Assembly (NCBI RefSeq): GCF_048773025.1
Contig: NC_133547.1
Span: forward strand, 36,500,504-36,564,503
Direction: 5' to 3'
Source: Camelus bactrianus
Taxonomy: Eukaryota > Chordata > Mammalia > Artiodactyla > Camelidae
Length of the DNA: 64,000 bases
The notes beneath the pieces are model-generated. The model was not told where the DNA came from, did no database searches, and saw only the letters and a program-made list of their open reading frames with translations. A program made the translations under genes and the position numbers. Shown here one piece after another: positions 59,342 to 64,000 of this stretch; within the stretch, counting starts at the first letter, position 1; each line of letters begins with the position of its first letter.

Positions 59342-61720
59342 CATGGTAGAACAATGGTAGTACCGTCCATATTAATTGTGAAACTCATATCCAAAGTCTC
59401 TTTCTTTAGTCACACTGATATCACATCACGTATTATCTTTCTTTAAAGTGTAGCTATGGAAATTAATAAAATAGCTAAAAAGAACTTTTAAAAGTATAAT
59501 GCACCACACCTGTATCCTGTAACACTATATATCAGCTACATTAATTAAACTTACAGAGGAAAATTTCTCTGACAAGATTTGCCTCAAGTTAGAATGAGCT
59601 TTGTCATACATTTTATATATGATTTAACTTATAAAAATATTTATTTACATAAATGATTCAAGACAGATGTTATATATACTTCTATGTATATGTATACATA
59701 TCTATGATATGTAGAGATTCTCTGTAAGAATATTTAGAAATCATACATATTATTGTATAAATATGTCAGCTAATGTACATAATTTGCATTTCTTTCAGCT
59801 ATGTGAGTTTATAAGTATACCACCTTTTAAATTACTTCTTTCTAGGTACAAGTGTATTCAACTCTTCAGTTATTTTTACAAAAGAATGATAATTGTTTTA
59901 CCTGTTGTTGTTCTGTAGACATTTACTCCTATACACTGAAATCAGCCTTTTGAATATTATAAACTATATATTCCTTATATCACAAAGAATTGTACTATCC
60001 ATTAATTTTGGTGTGTTTTATTGAGTTATGAATCCCAATAATTTAGAACATTATGGGACACATGGTAGAAACATGTTAAACATATTGATTAATGACTAAA
60101 GCAGAGTGATTTTAGAACCATTTTTCTTTATTCTCCTTTACAAAAAATACATGTATTACACTATAATGCAATGTTTTGTGCAAAATTTGAAAGATAGCTA
60201 TAAAAAATAACTTATTAATCATTAATATTCTAGTAGCATTAATATGTCATTTTAGAATGTGGCTAGATACATGACATCACATATTCAATTCAGTAGCAGA
60301 CCTCAATAGAAGTGACATGTAAATAAGAAGCACTTTTAAGTAAACTAAAATATTAACTTCCCTTAAATATGTTTATCTTTGATTATGAAATTAATTTCCT
60401 ATTCATATATGCAGCAGCACTGCAATTTAATAACTCTAGTAAATCTAATTTTGTTCTGTACAAAATAATGCTTATATTATAGTGCGTAATTCCTTTATGT
60501 TACAATCATCATAAAATTTGTAATTTTTAAACATCAGCATTCCTTACTGCTAACCAAATGTGGAATTTAATTTTTATGTTTTTTAATTGTAACGTATTCC
60601 CATGTACCAAGCTGGTAACTTTACATTTCATTTTTTCCTTTTATTCATTGGCATGAATGAACCTTGACCGGTTGTTTATACTTTTAGTGTTCTGCAGTAA
60701 TCTTTACTGCAGCATTTTTTTTTAAATGTAATTTTAAAAAGTAACATTTGGAGAATTACTATAACTAAACTAAGAAATATTAATATATCACTATTTTTAA
60801 GTATATCCATTTTCTAATTGGACAGTTTTGCCCTCACACAATTAAAAAGGTCAAACCTCCTGATTAAACTTTATGAAGCAAAGTCTGTTTTTATCTCACG
60901 TAGTTCTAGACAACAGGAAGTGACACCTTCATATAACAACGAACAGGCTTTCTAAACAAAGATGAAAATATGAAAGACTGTGACAAAGCAGCTGGCATAC
61001 TATCCTCTGCTAAACAGTCCTTGACCTCTGACCTGTTCTGTTAGTAGCCAGATGGTCTGGGATTTGTCTGTTAGTCTGTGATACCAGACATGAGCCAGCA
61101 AAGAGTAGGAGGTTATATCAATTCCAATTCTCTGTATATGTAATTGACCCAAATTAGCAAAAAAAAAAAAAAAAAAAAAAAAGTCTTTCATGAAGTTGTC
61201 AGAATCTACCTAAAACAATGAAAGTAACTGTAATGCATTATCTTCTTGTATCCTCTTTGCTTTCAAGGGAGTACATCTTTTTGTTGTAATGGCTCTTTAA
61301 AGATGATGGCTTAGTCTCTTGGTACATATGCACATTCTATCAGTAAGTGAGTTTTTAGAAATTTCTATTTAATATCCTTGGTCCTTTAAAGATGTGTTAG
61401 TGAATTTTCTTGGTTTTAGAAGTATTAAATGTAATTAAATATCACTTTGATAAAAGTCATATCAAAACTTGTTTAAATCAGCAGGTAACATCTATGAGTA
61501 ACTTGTTCAATAGATGAAGATAATTTGACCCTTATTAATATATTTGCATTTATGTTAAAGATTATTTGAAGGAAAAGTACACAGAAAAAAAAAGCACAGA
61601 AGTATTTGTAGACATACTTTTGTATTTCAAAATGCATGATAATGGTTTTAACTGACACTGTACAGTGGTACAAAACTATAGTAACACAAAAATCAAGATA
61701 TTGTTGGAAATGGCAAATTT
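59342..61720. other. Longest repeat-poor stretch, no gene seen
   Basis: AT-rich, unique-looking sequence with no coding frame of note. A run of 24 A at 61159-61182 follows a more GC-balanced 200 bp (60960-61158), which might be a retrocopy tail. The segment 60820-60960 contains ACAGGAAGTGACA, an ETS-like word, which is not evidence of function on its own. Confidence 0.45.
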
Positions 61721-64000
61721 TTCTTCTTTTTTTAAGGATGATTAATGGTCCATTCTATGTATATACCACATTTTCTGTATTCATTTGTCTGTTGATAGCC
61801 ATTTGAGTTATTTCCATATCTTGGTAGTATAAATAATGCTATAATGAACATGGGAGCGCATATATCTCTTCACAATCCTAATTTCAGTTCTTTTGGGTAT
61901 ATATCCAGAGTTAAGATTGCTGGACCATATGGTAGTTCTATTTTTAATTTTTGAGACACTTCCATACTATTTTTTCATAGCAGCTGCACTATTTTACTTT
62001 TTACTACATTCCATTTTCTCTGCAGCCTCACCCAGTGTTTATTTTTTATTTATTTATTTTTAATAGTCATTCTAACAGATATGAGGTGATATCTCATTGT
62101 GGCTTTGATCTGCATTTCTGTGATGTTTAGAGATAATGAGCATCTATACTATATCAAATACCTATTGATGATTTGTAAGTCTTCTTTGGAGAGATGTCTA
62201 TTCATATTCTTTGCCATTTTTAAATCATGTTATTTATTTTTTGCTGTTGAGTTGTATGAGTTCCTTACATATTTTAGGTATTAACACCTTATCAGATAGT
62301 TTGTAAATGTTTTCTCTCAATTTGTAGGTTGCCTTTTCATTCTTGATTATTTCCTTTGCTGTGCATAAGCTAAGTAATTTGATGTAATACTACTTGTGTA
62401 ATTTTGCTTTTATTGCTTGTGCTTTTGGTGTCATATCCAAGGATTCACTGCCAAAACCAATGTCATGAAGTTTTCCCTTATGTTTTCTTCTAGGAATTTT
62501 CTATTTTCAGGTTTTACATTTGAATCCTTAATCCATTTTGAGTTGATTTTTTGTGTGTGGTGTAAGATAGTGGTTCAGTTTCATTCTTTTGGATGTGTTT
62601 CCAACACCATTTATTGAAGAGACTATTTTTTTGCTTCAATCTTCCTTCTCAGGATTTCTTTGACTACCAAGGGGTGGGTTTTTGTGGTTCAATACAAATT
62701 TTAGAATTTTTTAAATATTTCTGTAAAAAATGTCATTGGGATTTTAATAAGGATCACGTTGAATCAGTAGGTTACTTTGGGTCATTTGAGCATATTAACA
62801 ATATTAATTCTTCCAGTCCATGACTGTGAAAAGATCTTTCCATTCATATATGTCTTCAGTTTCCTTCATCATTGTCATACAGGTTTTAGTGTAGAAATCT
62901 TTTACCTCCTTGGTTAAACTTATTTCTAAGTATTTTATTATTATTGATGCTATTGTAAACACGATTGCTTTCTTGACTTCTCTTTGTAAAAGTGTATTGT
63001 TGGTGTCTAGAAACGTAACTGATTTTTGTATATTGACTTTGTATTCTGCACTTTACTGAATTTATTTATTAGTTCTCACATGGTTTTTTGGTGCAGTCTT
63101 TAGGGATTTCTATATGTTATATAATATCATCTGCAAATAGAGACAGTTTTACTTTTTTTTTCCATTTGGATGTCTTTTATTTCTTTTTCCTGCCTAATTA
63201 TCTGGCTAGGACTTACAGTACAGTTGACCCTTGAACAATATGGGGGCTTAATCCATCTATAATTTATAGTAAGGCTCTGATTCTGTGATTCCTTTGTATC
63301 CATGGATTCAACCAATGGTGTACCATGTAGTCCTGTAGTATTAACTATTGAAAAATATCTGCATATAAGTGGCAGACTGGGCATCCTTATCTTGTTCCTG
63401 ATCTTGGAGGGAAAGCTTTCAGCTTTTCATTGTTCAGTATATTAGCTGTGGGCTTGTCTTATGTGGCCTTTATTATGCTTAGGTACATTTCCTCTATATC
63501 CAGTTTGTTGAGAGCCCTTATCATGAAAGGATGTAATTTTGTCACATGCTTTTTTTGCAACTATTTAGGTGGCATTACAGTTTTTCACTTCATTTTGTTA
63601 ATGTGTTGTAGCACATTGATTGATTTGTGGATGTTGAACATCTTTACACCCTTAGGATAAATCCCATTTGATAATGGTACCTGATCCTTTTTCTGTGCTA
63701 TTGAAGTTGGTTTGCTAATATTTTGTTGAGGATTTTTATATGTGTGTTCATCAGGGATTTTAGCCTGTAATTTTCTTTTCTTATAGTATACTTGTCTGAT
63801 GTTACTATCAGTGTAATGCTGGCCTCATGAAATAAATGTGGATGTATTCCTTCCTCTTCTTTATTTGGAAGAGTTTAAGAAGAATTAGTGTTAATTCTTC
63901 TTTAAATGTTTGGTAAAATTTCCCAGTGAAGCTATATGGTTCTGAACTTATGTTGGAAGGTTTTGTTTTACTAATTCAATCAAATTGCTTAAAACTAGAG
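61721..64000 (-). mobile_element. Old LINE-1, 3' UTR to RT, continues past window end
   Basis: Minus-strand L1. The ORF2 C-terminal part starts at about 61740 (CATTCTATGTATATACCACA, TCTGTTGATAGCCATTTGAG). 62310-62360 holds the region antisense to the INKWD-type stretch. 63120-63140 (ATATCATCTGCAAATAGAG) is antisense to the RT FADD box, still readable. 63530-63780 carries the palm/fingers region. It is interrupted at 63221-63372 by a Tigger-like piece. More diverged than the L1s at 6901 and 39631. Many frame breaks. Confidence 0.8.
63221..63372. mobile_element. Partial Tigger-like DNA transposon (MITE)
   Basis: Begins CAGTTGACCCTTGAACAATA, the terminal inverted repeat of a Tigger/MER28-like nonautonomous element, directly after the target TA at 63219-63220. 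The distal part keeps TATCCATGGATTCAACCAAT and TATTGAAAAATATCTGCATA, then ATAAGTGG. The opposite terminal repeat is missing: L1 resumes at once with CAGACTGGGCATCC. About 152 bp remain, and no transposase is encoded. The family name is from memory. Confidence 0.7.

Noticed and set aside
1-64000. CRISPR array, bacterial-type operon or phage region
   Set aside because: No regularly spaced identical repeats, no Shine-Dalgarno-linked genes, and the repeat content is mammalian throughout.
1-64000. Ruminant or pig origin
   Set aside because: No Bov-tA, BovB or PRE-1-like SINE was noticed, while a camelid-type SINE is present.

Overview
This window is AT-rich, gene-free mammalian DNA, intergenic or deep intronic, and almost certainly from a camelid (camel, llama or alpaca). 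The best evidence is a tRNA-derived SINE at about 17686-17822. It has a clear pol III B box and matches, from memory, the camelid vic-1 type. There are also two L1 copies (13030-13502 and 26484-27133) whose 3' ends look camelid-specific. No Bov-tA or BovB-like ruminant repeat was seen. I found no host protein-coding gene, tRNA gene, rRNA gene or CRISPR array. The open frames in the window are pieces of LINE-1 ORF2, or chance frames lying antisense to it. Family names were assigned by reading and recall, without a database search.

Layout. 1-4200 is mostly unassigned, with a possible LTR remnant and a MIR scrap. 4200-14760 is a nested pile of minus-strand L1 copies. An old L1 is interrupted by a long young L1 (6901-12966), which is itself interrupted by a class II-like solo LTR (9909-10538), and by a short camelid L1 (13030-13502). 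14760-21330 holds little except MIR, old L1, the camelid SINE and an L2-like remnant. 21330-29910 is again L1-dense, with a MaLR remnant, a class I-like solo LTR with a 4-bp target duplication, and a twin-primed (5'-inverted) camelid L1. 29910-39600 is repeat-poor apart from a minus-strand LTR (31295-31943) and an old plus-strand L1 carrying a MaLR LTR. 39631-43420 is an internally deleted L1 flanked by a 23-bp target site duplication. 44830-46564 holds an ERVL pol relic and an MLT1-like LTR. 47395-49210 is a cluster of MIR copies, including a head-to-head pair around a 63-bp-arm inverted repeat. 51150-56935 is plus-strand L1 material. 58925-59341 is an ERVL-type LTR with a complex microsatellite. 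61721 to the window end is an old minus-strand L1 carrying a partial Tigger-like DNA transposon.

There is no operon-like or cooperative gene system here; the content is a layered transposon record. The signals most worth a second look are the near-perfect hairpin at 48840-49011, the two minus-strand L1s that keep their 5' UTR but have lost ORF1 (one has also lost most of ORF2), and the twin-primed L1.
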